Shown here piece by piece: positions 27,025-35,989 of a stretch of DNA of 64,000 bases (position 1 is the stretch's first letter; each line of letters starts with the position of its first letter). The DNA is from Mucilaginibacter empetricola (GTDB lineage: Bacteria; Bacteroidota; Bacteroidia; Sphingobacteriales; Sphingobacteriaceae): positions 186,001-250,000 of the forward strand of contig NZ_JANUBZ010000006.1 in the NCBI RefSeq assembly GCF_024808665.1, read 5' to 3'. A model generated the notes under the pieces. It saw only the letters and a list, made by a program, of their open reading frames with translations. It had not been told where the DNA came from and ran no database searches. The position numbers and the translations under genes are program-made.

Positions 27025-28206
27025 ATGAGTACCGCTGACCATTCAAAACCATTCACCCCCATTGGCTACACGAACTTTCGCAATTCAAATAAGCTCTTTG
27101 GGATAAAATTGCAAGACAGATTTTCGCATATATATTCTATTGGCCGGACAGGCAGTGGAAAGACCTCATTGCTGTTAAATATGGCAATCGATGATATTCA
27201 TAAAGGTTATGGCGTGATACTTATTGAGCCTCATGGAGACGCATGTATGGCCCTTTTATCTGCAATCCCGGCGCATCGCAAACATGATGTTGTATATTTT
27301 GATGCCACGAATCCGCTGCACCGTACCGGCTTTAACCCCTTATTAAATGTTCCTATTGAGGAACGGCACATTGTAGCCTCTGAAATCGTATTATCATTTA
27401 AGAAAATATGGGGTGATAGCTGGGGGCCACGATTGGAATATATCTTGCGCTACACCATTTTAACGCTCTTGGAATACCCTACAGCTACATTGCTTGATAT
27501 TCAGCCGTTGCTCCTAGACTACTCCTTCAGAAACATGGTGCTGCACTATACTGATAACACCGCGATCTTGTCCTTTTGGCATAATGAGTTTGACAAGTAT
27601 TCAGCAAGCTTTAAGTCGGAAGCAATTATGCCGATTTTAAATAAAGCAGGCGTATTTGCTGCCAACGCGATTTTAAAAGAAATTGTTGGACAGCAAGAGA
27701 GTATTTCCATTGAAGCAATCATGAACAAAGGCAATATCTTAATATGCAACTTGTCCAAAGGAATGATTGGTGAAGATGTCTCTCAAATACTCGGCAGCTT
27801 GTTAACGACTGCTATTCAAACTGCCGCCATGAGAAGAGCAAGACTTGCTGAGCATGAAAGAGCACCATGTATGGTCTATATTGATGAGTGTCATGCTTTT
27901 ATCACGACCTCATTTGCCAGTATGCTTTCAGAAGTGCGGAAGTACAAAGTGGCGTTATTTTTAACACATCAATACTTGGAGCAATTGCCCGAGGAAGTCA
28001 GAAGCGGCATACTCGGAAATGTCGGCACCATAATTTGTTTCAAGCTCGGAACCGCAGATGCTAAGGTCATGGCTGAGGAATTTTATCCCGTATTTACCGT
28101 TGATGATTTTATCAATCTTCCTCGATTTCATATTTACTTAAAGCTTCTTATTGACGGCGTGGGGAGTCGGGGATTCAGTGCTATCACAACTTTTTTCTAT
28201 AGTTAA
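27025..28206 (+). CDS. VirD4/HerA-like DNA-translocating ATPase (short form)
   Basis: 393 residues. Walker A is GRTGSGKTS (about 40-48) and Walker B MVYIDECHAF (about 283-292). IEPHGDACMALL and the arginine-finger region near VRSGILGNVGTIICF match conjugative coupling-protein/HerA ATPases. It is paralogous to the C-terminal two thirds of the protein at 35989 but lacks its N-terminal 400 residues and C-terminal extension. Such proteins pump DNA through membranes during conjugation or act in defence. No membrane segment is visible, unlike true VirD4. Confidence 0.78.
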   Translation: MSTADHSKPFTPIGYTNFRNSNKLFGIKLQDRFSHIYSIGRTGSGKTSLLLNMAIDDIHKGYGVILIEPHGDACMALLSAIPAHRKHDVVYFDATNPLHRTGFNPLLNVPIEERHIVASEIVLSFKKIWGDSWGPRLEYILRYTILTLLEYPTATLLDIQPLLLDYSFRNMVLHYTDNTAILSFWHNEFDKYSASFKSEAIMPILNKAGVFAANAILKEIVGQQESISIEAIMNKGNILICNLSKGMIGEDVSQILGSLLTTAIQTAAMRRARLAEHERAPCMVYIDECHAFITTSFASMLSEVRKYKVALFLTHQYLEQLPEEVRSGILGNVGTIICFKLGTADAKVMAEEFYPVFTVDDFINLPRFHIYLKLLIDGVGSRGFSAITTFFYS

Positions 28207-28584
28207 ATCGCATTCTCTTTGACCAACACGAAATGCGACTCAACTCTCATTTCAATGACATTACTAAAATAAAAAAGACCGGCCTATGACCGATCTAAGA
28301 ATAATAAAATCATTCAACTTTGCTTTAGGGTTACCAGATTTTATATGAAACCATATAACCTAATCTGGCTAATTCTTTTAGGCTGGGGCCTAAAATACTC
28401 AGGATACTTAAAGTACTATAACTTATGAATGTAAAAAGAAGCTAAGCCAAGCAACTATTAATAAGTCCTACAACCCCAGTATAATACTGGTTTGCCCTTC
28501 CTCTATTTCTAGAATCTCTCTTGATTTCTTGCAAAGTGCTTGTTGTATGTATAGTACCAAATTAACTGAATAAAATCAAATTTT
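28207..28584. other. Gene-free region with several small hairpins between convergent genes
   Basis: CCAGATT (28334-28340) pairs with AATCTGG (28362-28368), TTTTAGG (28376-28382) with CCTAAAA (28389-28395), and CCAGTAT-A-ATACTGG is at 28476-28490. They lie between the ends of the ATPase gene (+) and the unknown gene (-), so they may be terminators. No gene is visible. Confidence 0.45.
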
Positions 28585-29265
28585 TTAATTAGACCAGAAA
28601 TATGACTTTGCTCCATAACGTTTAAATTTACCGTCTTTCGTAAGTCGATGTATTTGAAAATACGGCCTGACAGCATGTTCCGCAACACCTTGATAGGCCA
28701 TGAATTTACTTCTGGTGACTTGTAGTCCTAAGTTAAAGTTAGCGATATTGAACATTTTTTCCCCATTGTTATTTGCGGAGATAACAGACGAACTACTACT
28801 TGATCCGGAAATCAAGGTGGTAAATCCATTTGCTACCCAAAGCTCAGTAATAATCACCCAATCATAATCCCATGTAATGGTTTTTTTACTTATTCCATCT
28901 AATATTTCGTGTTTCAATCGATCAATAGGTAATTGTTGATGACCCATTTCAAATCCCTGAGTAACAACTGAATTACTTTTTGTAAAGGTAAATTTTGCAT
29001 GGCTGGGCTGTTTTGCAGATGCACTATGAAATTCAGAAGACACAGAATCGCTTGAAGTAAATAATTCTGACATGATTGCCTGTGGAGCAACCGTAGTAAT
29101 AGTAATACCAATATCATGTAGCGTTGTTGTCCACTCAAATTTCGCTGTTCTACCGTGATAATACCCGATATTTCCCAAAGAAATATTTTGATTAACGGGC
29201 CAATTTGGATATCTGCCTAATTCATCTCTTGAATTTTTGACATAAATTCTGTCTATTTTGCTCAT
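28585..29265 (-). CDS. Hypothetical protein in the mobile element, unknown fold
   Basis: 226 residues, no signal or membrane segment. Opens MSKIDRIYVKNSRDELGRYP, with NISLGNIGYYHGRTAKFEWT. Later WVIITELWVANGFTTLISGS leads into a Ser run (SSSSSS) and a beta-rich end. No catalytic motif and no recognised domain. It is transcribed away from the ArdC-like gene, with a 22-base palindrome between them. It could be an effector or an element-specific factor; nothing in the sequence decides it. Confidence 0.65.
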   Translation of the reverse strand: MSKIDRIYVKNSRDELGRYPNWPVNQNISLGNIGYYHGRTAKFEWTTTLHDIGITITTVAPQAIMSELFTSSDSVSSEFHSASAKQPSHAKFTFTKSNSVVTQGFEMGHQQLPIDRLKHEILDGISKKTITWDYDWVIITELWVANGFTTLISGSSSSSSVISANNNGEKMFNIANFNLGLQVTRSKFMAYQGVAEHAVRPYFQIHRLTKDGKFKRYGAKSYFWSN

Positions 29266-29400
29266 ATAAGTAACTGATAATAAGGTTAATTAAGAACTAA
29301 GGTAATCAAATTTAACAATAAAAATAAATCTGCTTAATAAACGCTATTTTTTCTTTGGCTTAATCCTATGGATACAGCGCCATTTGTGGTCTTTTATACC

Positions 29401-29422
29401 CTGTACGCTCGCGAGCGTACAG
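29401..29422. promoter_or_regulatory. Perfect 22-base palindrome in the divergent region before the ArdC-like gene
   Basis: CTGTACGCTCG is followed directly by its reverse complement, giving a perfect palindrome with no spacer, about 90 bases before the likely ATG at 29513. A two-fold site of this kind could bind a dimeric regulator controlling the divergent genes (28585 and 29513). Confidence 0.6.
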
Positions 29423-29512
29423 GTAATTTATATAAATAGTATTGCCTCCCTTTTTTCTGTTTTCATGCTCCCGTACAATCAAAGAAAATTCTTTGAATTA
29501 AACTTGTACACC

Positions 29513-30433
29513 ATGAACACACAAAATCAACACCTTGATGTATTCGCCATCATTACTAATCGGATTATCGAACAACTAGAAAAGCAAGTCATTCCTTGGC
29601 GAAAGCCCTGGACGGAAGGCGGCCATCCGCAGAACCTATTCACCAAACGCCCCTATACCGGCATCAACACCTGGCTGCTTGGATCATTAGGGTATTCCCA
29701 AAACTATTTCCTCACCTGGAAGCAGCTTAAGGCAGTAGGGGCAAGTGTTAAAAAGGGAGAAAAAGGAACAATGATAGTATTTTGGAAGACTGTTCTACAA
29801 CAGCATTCTAAAAACAATACTGAACCTCCACAAACAAAGTCAGTCCTGCGGTATTATTATGTTTTTAACATTGCCCAGATTGATAATTTGCCAGAGGTGA
29901 TAACCATTCCGTTTTCACCGGAAATCAATATGCACCTGGGAGCCTGTGATGAAATCATTGAAGCAATGCCACATTGCCCGGCCATTAAACACAGCAAACA
30001 AAAGGCATATTATGATCCGATCAAGGATTGTATCAATATTCCTAAACAGAGTTCGTTTGATGCCATTTCCGGCTATTACAGCACGCTATTCCATGAGCTG
30101 ATTCACAGCACCGGCCATCAATCCCGGTTGAATCGTAATGAGATTACTGAGCTCAACAAGCATGATGTCGAACGGTACAACATTGAAAACCTTACCGCTG
30201 AAATAGGTACATGCTACCTAAATTCAATTACCGGTATTGCTGTGAAGGAGTTCGACGACAATACCGGTGATATAATGGATATAAGAAGGTGGACTGAAGC
30301 ATTGAAGAATGATAGATGGATGATTGTATCTGCCAGTATGCAAGCACAGAACGCGATTGAATACATCTTCAATGTGCAGCAAAATGCCAACAAAGAGCTC
30401 GTTGAAGAAACGGAAATTGCAAAGACCCATTAA
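29513..30433 (+). CDS. ArdC-like antirestriction/ssDNA-binding zincin protein
   Basis: 306 residues from the ATG at 29513; the open frame extends upstream but the family starts at MNTQNQHLDVFAIITNRIIE. The N-terminal ssDNA-binding domain has IPWRKPWTEGG and PYTGINTWLL with LTWKQLKAVGASVKKGEKGT. The C-terminal zincin domain has HELIHSTGH near residue 200, the HExxH zinc motif. ArdC proteins of plasmids and ICEs protect incoming DNA from restriction. A terminator follows directly. Confidence 0.88.
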   Translation: MNTQNQHLDVFAIITNRIIEQLEKQVIPWRKPWTEGGHPQNLFTKRPYTGINTWLLGSLGYSQNYFLTWKQLKAVGASVKKGEKGTMIVFWKTVLQQHSKNNTEPPQTKSVLRYYYVFNIAQIDNLPEVITIPFSPEINMHLGACDEIIEAMPHCPAIKHSKQKAYYDPIKDCINIPKQSSFDAISGYYSTLFHELIHSTGHQSRLNRNEITELNKHDVERYNIENLTAEIGTCYLNSITGIAVKEFDDNTGDIMDIRRWTEALKNDRWMIVSASMQAQNAIEYIFNVQQNANKELVEETEIAKTH

Positions 30434-30442
30434 GGGTCTTTT
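30421..30442 (+). terminator. Intrinsic terminator of the ArdC-like gene
   Basis: AAAGACCC pairs with GGGTCTTT around ATTAA, followed by TTTTTTG. The stem begins inside the last codons of the gene. Confidence 0.9.
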
Positions 30443-30470
30443 TTGTGTTTCCACACCCCCAATAATGAGA

Positions 30471-31307
30471 TTATTGACTCAGGCTACTATTAAAAAAAAG
30501 ACGATCCATATTGTTAAAAATTTGTGCTGCTTGTAGAATGCCACCGCAGCATCCGCTTTCTCGGCAAATGGTCACTATCTCTGCTCTTTCGATCAAATTA
30601 TGCACAAATTCTTGAGATGAAAGGTTAAAATGGGCGAAAGGCTTTGTAAAAAGCTCTTCCATTCGCCAATATGGCCAGGCTGTAGTTTTACCCAGAATGT
30701 CCATTGAAAATACGTCACAATCAAAATCAAGAATATAAGGGTATTCTGGCTTTTCATTACTCCATCCTGGTTTGCCCGGCAAATTGAAGCCGAAAATGGA
30801 GCGAATTTTTTCTGATTCAGTGTCGATGCTTGAATCGCCTAAACACCCTTTGGAATCGAGACAATCCCATAAATGAGGAATGCTGTAAAATGCGTGAGCA
30901 TCACCTACGTGATCAATATAAGATCCGTTTAACTGTGAACTCATTGAAGTTTCCTTTGCCCCAATCAGTAGAGCGTCATTAATAAAACTAAGCTGCATCC
31001 CAGCCAGTAGCCAGTCATTATCGAGAGTACACAAATCAAATTCTGTAAAACGAAAAAAATCAGGCTGAGACGGTAAATTAACACGGAACTGTTTTGTCAT
31101 TTCTATCGCTGCCGATGATGGTTTTCGAGCGTCATCATGATAATCAAAATAGATCACGTTTAATGATGTCTTTACTTGATTTTTGTACCTCAAAAAGTGT
31201 AAAATGTTTAACAGATACCGGTGATCATCATATACAATTACGTATTTTTCATCGTAATTATAGACATTGATATTTGCACGATATGCTAATTCTAAAATAT
31301 TATCCAT
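30471..31307 (-). CDS. UPF0489 family protein
   Basis: 278 residues from the ATG at 31307. The motifs FDYHDDARKP (about 53-62), ILDFDCDVFS (about 199-208) and ICRESGCCGG (about 256-265) are the signature of UPF0489, which has an arginase/deacetylase-like look, with acidic residues that could bind metals. The reaction is unknown. It is cytosolic. Such a gene inside a mobile element is unusual. It converges on the ArdC-like gene. The TPR gene lies about 100 bases upstream on the same strand. Confidence 0.72.
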   Translation of the reverse strand: MDNILELAYRANINVYNYDEKYVIVYDDHRYLLNILHFLRYKNQVKTSLNVIYFDYHDDARKPSSAAIEMTKQFRVNLPSQPDFFRFTEFDLCTLDNDWLLAGMQLSFINDALLIGAKETSMSSQLNGSYIDHVGDAHAFYSIPHLWDCLDSKGCLGDSSIDTESEKIRSIFGFNLPGKPGWSNEKPEYPYILDFDCDVFSMDILGKTTAWPYWRMEELFTKPFAHFNLSSQEFVHNLIERAEIVTICRESGCCGGILQAAQIFNNMDRLFFNSSLSQ

Positions 31308-31403
31308 AACCAAATTTACTCGTTTTTTAACGAAGGTATAGGTTTGATATTTTACTAAAAATCACTGATAGATTGAGAGGCGGGCAAGGCTCTAGCACGC
31401 TGA

Positions 31404-32807
31404 TTAATTTTTTAAAAGCGTTTGAGCCTGTTTAGCATTTATGAGAAAATTAGTGAAGTTTTTTGCACCCCATTTGGAATTGTCTTCATCAATCTGTTGT
31501 GTGTACAGAAGAATACCTTCCCTCATTGGTTTTGGAATTAGTGTTATGCTTTTTAGTTCTTTAAGCAATAAGACAATTTGAAAACTTATTTCAACAGATT
31601 TTCCCCATTGATAAGGCGAGTTTTCCAAATCCCTATATTTTACAGACGACAAACAATCCTTTAGCGCATCTATTAATAATTTACCATCACGAGTGACTTT
31701 AACTAACGCATATTTTGCTTCAGCTTTGTTCTTCTGTAAAAGTGCCCACTCATACTTTGCATTCGGTTCACTCCAAAACTTTTCTGCGTCTTCGTAGCAT
31801 GAAATCGCCATCTTTGCGTTTTTTATTTTTTCAGTTTCCAAAAAGAGAGCTTTTTGCTTATAAACATTACCTAAATTGTTGAGTACCCTTGGCTTTAACC
31901 TATTACCACGAGGGTCACTTATGAACTCAAACAGATCAACACATTCGGTGAGCAGCTTCCCAGCAACGATTAGATTGCTTATATCCTTATTAAATTCAAA
32001 AATTCTCACATACGTAATCGCCTTTTGATCTTTTAAGTCAACTTCCATAACTACGTTATCTTTGTTGAACTCCAATCCCTCATCGAAAATCGGAATGGCT
32101 TTTTGCAGTAATTCGATGCCTGTTCTTTCACCCAGTCTACGATATGCCAGCCCAAGCGAATTTGCCATAGGTGATTTGGCGATTACGGGCGCGTTGTCAT
32201 ATATGTCTTCAAGAGTCGCCATGTAATTGTTCAGTGCATCAAGATCAGCTTCCCGCGAGCAAATCTCTTGAAATATATTGGCTGTTATGAGGTCAATCTC
32301 GGGATCTTCAGAGGTTAAGGAATTTGCTCCTTTAGTGAGCAATGTTTTTAGACCGTTCATGTCATTTTCCTGACAATAGTGAATGAAGCCAGTAATCAAA
32401 TAATTTTTGAAGAGAGAATTGAAATGTTCATCAGCGGTATCTTCTATTGCTGCCGCAAAAATACCATGGGCTTTGCCAAATTGCTGTCTTTCCATCTGGA
32501 TAGTCGCAGCTTCTGATATGTTTTGAGAAAAATTCTTTTTAGCCATAGATTTATCACCCCGCACGATATTTCCGTACTTGCTCTTTATTTTATTTAGCGC
32601 TTCTTGAATAGATATGTTTCTGGACGGTTCAAGTAAAATCAAACTTTCATTTTCTGTTATAAATGCGACGAAATCCTGATAGTCCGTCAGATTAATGTTG
32701 ATAAAAAAAGTTAGGTTATAGATATTTTTATTTCCACCGACAATGTCACCATCATTAACAGTGTTATTATGTTGAGATACTTTATTTGAGCTTTCATCAT
32801 CATCCAT
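31404..32807 (-). CDS. TPR-like protein with an N-terminal NNTVxxGDIVGGN motif
   Basis: 467 residues from the ATG at 32807 (a start at 32834 is possible). That ATG overlaps the stop of the upstream membrane-protein gene in ATGGATGA, so translation is coupled. Near the start is SQHNNTVNDGDIVGGNKN, a Gly/Asn motif also present at the C-terminus of the upstream protein. The rest (about 100-460) is helical repeats of TPR type, for example GLAYRRLGERTGIELLQKA and NNLGNVYKQKALFLE. There is no enzyme motif. It is a likely adaptor or regulator. Confidence 0.75.
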   Translation of the reverse strand: MDDDESSNKVSQHNNTVNDGDIVGGNKNIYNLTFFININLTDYQDFVAFITENESLILLEPSRNISIQEALNKIKSKYGNIVRGDKSMAKKNFSQNISEAATIQMERQQFGKAHGIFAAAIEDTADEHFNSLFKNYLITGFIHYCQENDMNGLKTLLTKGANSLTSEDPEIDLITANIFQEICSREADLDALNNYMATLEDIYDNAPVIAKSPMANSLGLAYRRLGERTGIELLQKAIPIFDEGLEFNKDNVVMEVDLKDQKAITYVRIFEFNKDISNLIVAGKLLTECVDLFEFISDPRGNRLKPRVLNNLGNVYKQKALFLETEKIKNAKMAISCYEDAEKFWSEPNAKYEWALLQKNKAEAKYALVKVTRDGKLLIDALKDCLSSVKYRDLENSPYQWGKSVEISFQIVLLLKELKSITLIPKPMREGILLYTQQIDEDNSKWGAKNFTNFLINAKQAQTLLKN

Positions 32808-32985
32808 TTGATAGCTTGTTTTCGTCTCCGCCAATTATATTACCCACAGTAACTTTATTGTTGCTTTGGACAACGCCATTATTTCGAATGTCGTTTTTTA
32901 TCGAAATAACTTTGTTTAAAGCAAACAGACTGATCAATAAACTTATTATTGACGTAATGCTTCCGATAATGTTAAGCGTCTCCAT
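32800..32985 (-). CDS. Small single-pass membrane protein sharing the GGD/N motif
   Basis: 61 residues. One hydrophobic segment (about 5-26, IIGSITSIISLLISLFALN) is followed by a charged link and a C-terminal tail, NNKVTVGNIIGGDENK. The tail aligns with NNTVNDGDIVGGNKN at the start of the next protein. The stop overlaps the next start. The shared motif suggests the two proteins assemble, the small one as membrane anchor (inference). No similar pair is known to me. Confidence 0.7.
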   Translation of the reverse strand: METLNIIGSITSIISLLISLFALNKVISIKNDIRNNGVVQSNNKVTVGNIIGGDENKLSNG

Positions 32986-33109
32986 ATTATACCTTATTCT
33001 ACATACTATTCAAACGTAAAGTTAACCCTTATCCTACACAAATGTGTCCTGTATAAGTTGCTTTTTATCAACAAGTTGTGTTTTATCCACAAAGGAAATA
33101 AGGCATTCC

Positions 33110-33530
33110 TCCCTCCCAAACTCCACAAAAGCACCGCCAGGTTTCCTTCAAATGATATAGCCGCTTCCAGCCACCATATCATTTGAACAGCATTTTCCGC
33201 CTCCGCGGGCTGAACCTGTCATTGCTTTTGAAGTCGTAAGGTCGTCCGTCATGAAAGCTTTCTCTGTATAGTAATACCCTTCACTGCGTTCAGCATATTA
33301 CAATACAAGCGCTTTCTGTGTCTGGCTCGCCTGCTCTCTCGCAAAAGGCTTCACAAAGGGCATTGTGCTTTATGGCCCATTCCCAGCCCTATAATAAAGC
33401 ACAATGCCCTTTGTTCGTGCTTGGCATACTATGCAGCCACTGCGTTCCCTCTGCATAGACCTTTTGCTCAGCTCGCAGCCAGCTTCGTTGCTCTGCGCTG
33501 GCTTCGGACGGCTCGCGGGGAAGAAATATC
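33110..33530. repeat. Array of stem-loops with no gene
   Basis: Several inverted repeats follow one another. TCAAATGATAT (33148-33158) pairs with 33176-33186. A GAAAGC...TAGTAATA stem (about 33257-33281) pairs with TATTACAATAC...GCTTTC. The 21-base arm 33353-33373 pairs perfectly with 33394-33414. CTATGCAG pairs with CTGCATAG (about 33429-33458), and AGCCAGC with GCTGGCT nearby. Two loops share CACTGCGTTC. It is G+C-richer than its surroundings. A 62-codon ORF inside is not convincing. The role is unknown. Confidence 0.7.
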
Positions 33531-33629
33531 GTTTATTGAATACAGAGTTATTATCATTCCAATTAAATCAAAGGTTTCATTAATAGGATTTTATTGGAGA
33601 TCGTATTAATGGAGTTGATTTATATGCAC

Positions 33630-35177
33630 CTAAATTTTTGCCCCTAACATCGCGCTTTTATTCCGGCAGTGTTGATTTTCGCTGAATTTTGCCCGAACAA
33701 TTTCATTTCCCCAAATCTTGCGCCCTGCATGTTTAGGATTCTCGAAGAAATGCTTGTTGCGCGAAGCAAAATAAAGGTCAATAGAATGCTTGCATTCATC
33801 GACGGACATATAGTCACTGTTGTGGATCACTGTTTTGGCCAAGCCAGCAAAGACTGATTCGATTACATTAAGAAACTGTGTGGATGCCGGCAAAGGAACA
33901 AGCTTGATTATTGGCTTTTCAATTTTGTTATGGTCTGCAATATGATTTTTGAGAATGTTAGAATTATGCCAACTTACAGCATCCCAGCATAAATACAATG
34001 TTTCTTGATTGTTGTATTGCTTCGCAAGCAGGTCGATGAGCTTAATCATTTCAAAGGTGTTCTTCTTTGCGGAGAAAAAATGAGTGATTTGATTAGTCGA
34101 TAATTCTAATGCTGCGGTACAGATCACGATCCCTTTGGCCTTTTGCTTTTCCGGCACGATATTCGGACCCTCTGTTTTGTGCTTCAAGGTGCGACCTCCT
34201 TTAATCTTTATAGACACTGGCCCGTATTCATCTATGGAGAAGAATTTTTCATTGGGCTTAAGCTTTTGCAGGGTGGACTGTATCTTTCTTATCTTCTCCC
34301 GAAATTTGGGATCGGGGCTTGTCAGCATCTCTCTTGATTTCGTATACCGGTATCCCATTTGATTCACACAGCGGCAGATTTGCCAGTAGTGCACTTGTGG
34401 AGAGTACAATTTATTATAAACAATAGTCAGCGCCGTTAAGCTCCAGCTCGTTCTGTTGAGCCCGTGTAGCTTAGGTGATTCATGGATTAGCCTCAGCAAT
34501 TTTTCCTTACGGGCTTTAACAGCTTTGGCCGTGCTTTGATTTCGTGGATTGGGTGCGAAATCGAAAGCCTTTAAGCCTTTTTTCTTATAACCATCAATCC
34601 ACTGACCAAGTGTTTTGTAACTCGTTTCCACCTTGTCAATTATTTGTTTGCGCGCTGCGCCTTGTTGGGCCATTTCTAAAGATTTGGCGATCTGCCAGAG
34701 CCGGTGGTTATTCGAATTTCGCCAACTTTTAATTGTAGCGATATCATCGGGGGCGATGTAGTCCAATAACTTTTGCAGTGTCGGGGTAATATTATCTTTC
34801 AGCCAAGCAAAAAGAAGCGGCTTGAATGTAGGGAAGGCGTATGTGTCTGTACTGAGTTCAGCGTATTTATTCCAAACCTTAACTGGCTCAAGCGTTGATG
34901 TTTTTTCTTCAGCAATTAATGCAGGTATAATGAGTAAGAACTGGCTATACTTTGGCGTAGACCAATGCGCCCTTTTGGGCTCACTGGGATAAAATCCGAA
35001 ATCGTTCAGCCGCTCTGGATATTCAGCCCTGATTTTCTCAAATTCACGCTTATAGCGCCATGTTGTAATCGTGGATACCCGTAACTCTTTTGCAAGCAAA
35101 TAGGAATGATATTCGCCGTCAATAAATCGTTGCCGCAAAATTTTAGCCTTTTCCAAGGAAAGCTGGTAGCGCTGCAT
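33630..35177 (-). CDS. IS630-like DDE transposase
   Basis: 515 residues, longer than most IS630 transposases (about 350) because of an N-terminal HTH region and a linker of about 150 residues. The DDE core is visible: FSIDEYGPV (first Asp), LCWDAVSWHN (second Asp) and LNVIESVFAGLAK (Glu). No clear terminal inverted repeats or TA duplication were found, so the ends of an IS are not defined. It may be a domesticated or degenerate copy. Confidence 0.8.
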   Translation of the reverse strand: MQRYQLSLEKAKILRQRFIDGEYHSYLLAKELRVSTITTWRYKREFEKIRAEYPERLNDFGFYPSEPKRAHWSTPKYSQFLLIIPALIAEEKTSTLEPVKVWNKYAELSTDTYAFPTFKPLLFAWLKDNITPTLQKLLDYIAPDDIATIKSWRNSNNHRLWQIAKSLEMAQQGAARKQIIDKVETSYKTLGQWIDGYKKKGLKAFDFAPNPRNQSTAKAVKARKEKLLRLIHESPKLHGLNRTSWSLTALTIVYNKLYSPQVHYWQICRCVNQMGYRYTKSREMLTSPDPKFREKIRKIQSTLQKLKPNEKFFSIDEYGPVSIKIKGGRTLKHKTEGPNIVPEKQKAKGIVICTAALELSTNQITHFFSAKKNTFEMIKLIDLLAKQYNNQETLYLCWDAVSWHNSNILKNHIADHNKIEKPIIKLVPLPASTQFLNVIESVFAGLAKTVIHNSDYMSVDECKHSIDLYFASRNKHFFENPKHAGRKIWGNEIVRAKFSENQHCRNKSAMLGAKI

Positions 35178-35183
35178 GGCTGT

Positions 35184-35208
35184 AATTGTTATTTAATGAA
35201 TAACAATT
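35184..35208. promoter_or_regulatory. Palindrome just upstream of the transposase start
   Basis: AATTGTTATT pairs perfectly with AATAACAATT around TAATG. It starts seven bases before the transposase ATG. It may be an operator or part of the lost inverted repeat of the IS. Confidence 0.5.
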
Positions 35209-35269
35209 GAGTATCAATGTTTGATTTCGAAAACAATTATAAAAAATCCATCAAAGGTATCCGGCTCAC

Positions 35270-35304
35270 ACTGCCGTCCCTAATTCCCGTAAGGAACTAC
35301 GGCA
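35270..35304. repeat. Hairpin related to the one at 25914-25945
   Basis: TGCCGT (35272-35277) pairs with ACGGCA (35299-35304), and TTCC with GGAA inside. The left side repeats the ACTGCCGTCC-TAA of 25914. It lies between the transposase and the ATPase operon, in a stretch (35178-35521) with no convincing gene. Confidence 0.5.
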
Positions 35305-35521
35305 TAAACCCACACGCTTTTGCGCAGGGGCCATTTATTCCGTTCCTCCTTGCAGGAATTACCCACGCCGGAAAAATCGATTTCTTTTTTCTCTTTTTGT
35401 TTTTTGGAAATAATGGTAATAAGAGGGGTAACGCATTAACGGTGAAAACACGGGTTGACGTAAAGCTTTTCTTTTCAGAACTTTAGCTATCACCATTGTA
35501 TAACCTAAACCTTAATAGCTC

Positions 35522-35989
35522 ATGGCAAGCCAAACAACTGTCCATGCCCATAACTCCCAACACTTTGAGGATTTGCAGCTCTCATCACGGGAGTTCTATG
35601 AGGTATTAAAAAATATGATTTTGGAATACCAATATCCCGATGTAATCTGTAGTCCGGTTACACTCAAAGAGAGTGGTATCTTTTCGTCAGCGCGGGAGTA
35701 TTTACGTATTTCCAGAGGACGGCACCACTATTACGTTTGTGCCAGCCCGTTTGGCCGAAGCTTCTTTATCAGTTGGTGGTACCAGGAAAATGCCCATACT
35801 TCAGCAAATGTCGCGCGAAAATTTGGCCTGTTCGGAAGAGCAATAGCACAGCGCATGGAAAGCAAAACGTTTTATGAACTGGATACTGAACTCATGTTCA
35901 CCACCAGCATTACGGCCATCATTCAAATGGTCGTGGATAAAGTCAAAGCGGATAGAGGTTTTCGCAAGGACGTAATTGATATGCCCTGA
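35522..35989 (+). CDS. Hypothetical protein coupled to the large ATPase
   Basis: 155 residues, soluble, no known domain. It opens MASQTTVHAHNSQHFEDLQL and contains RISRGRHHYYVCASPFGRSF and WWYQENAH. Its stop overlaps the start of the ATPase gene (TGATG), so the two are translated together and probably work together, perhaps as an accessory of DNA transfer. The function is unknown. Confidence 0.75.
   Translation: MASQTTVHAHNSQHFEDLQLSSREFYEVLKNMILEYQYPDVICSPVTLKESGIFSSAREYLRISRGRHHYYVCASPFGRSFFISWWYQENAHTSANVARKFGLFGRAIAQRMESKTFYELDTELMFTTSITAIIQMVVDKVKADRGFRKDVIDMP

Noticed and set aside
28585..29265. Possible bacterial gasdermin
   Set aside because: A weak similarity of beta-strand pattern only; no protease partner or known motif, so not claimed.
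33421..33609. ORF in the stem-loop array
   Set aside because: Its sequence is made of hairpin arms; no start signal or conserved pattern.
33630..35177. Complete IS with terminal repeats
   Set aside because: No matching inverted ends or target duplication found; only the transposase gene is annotated.
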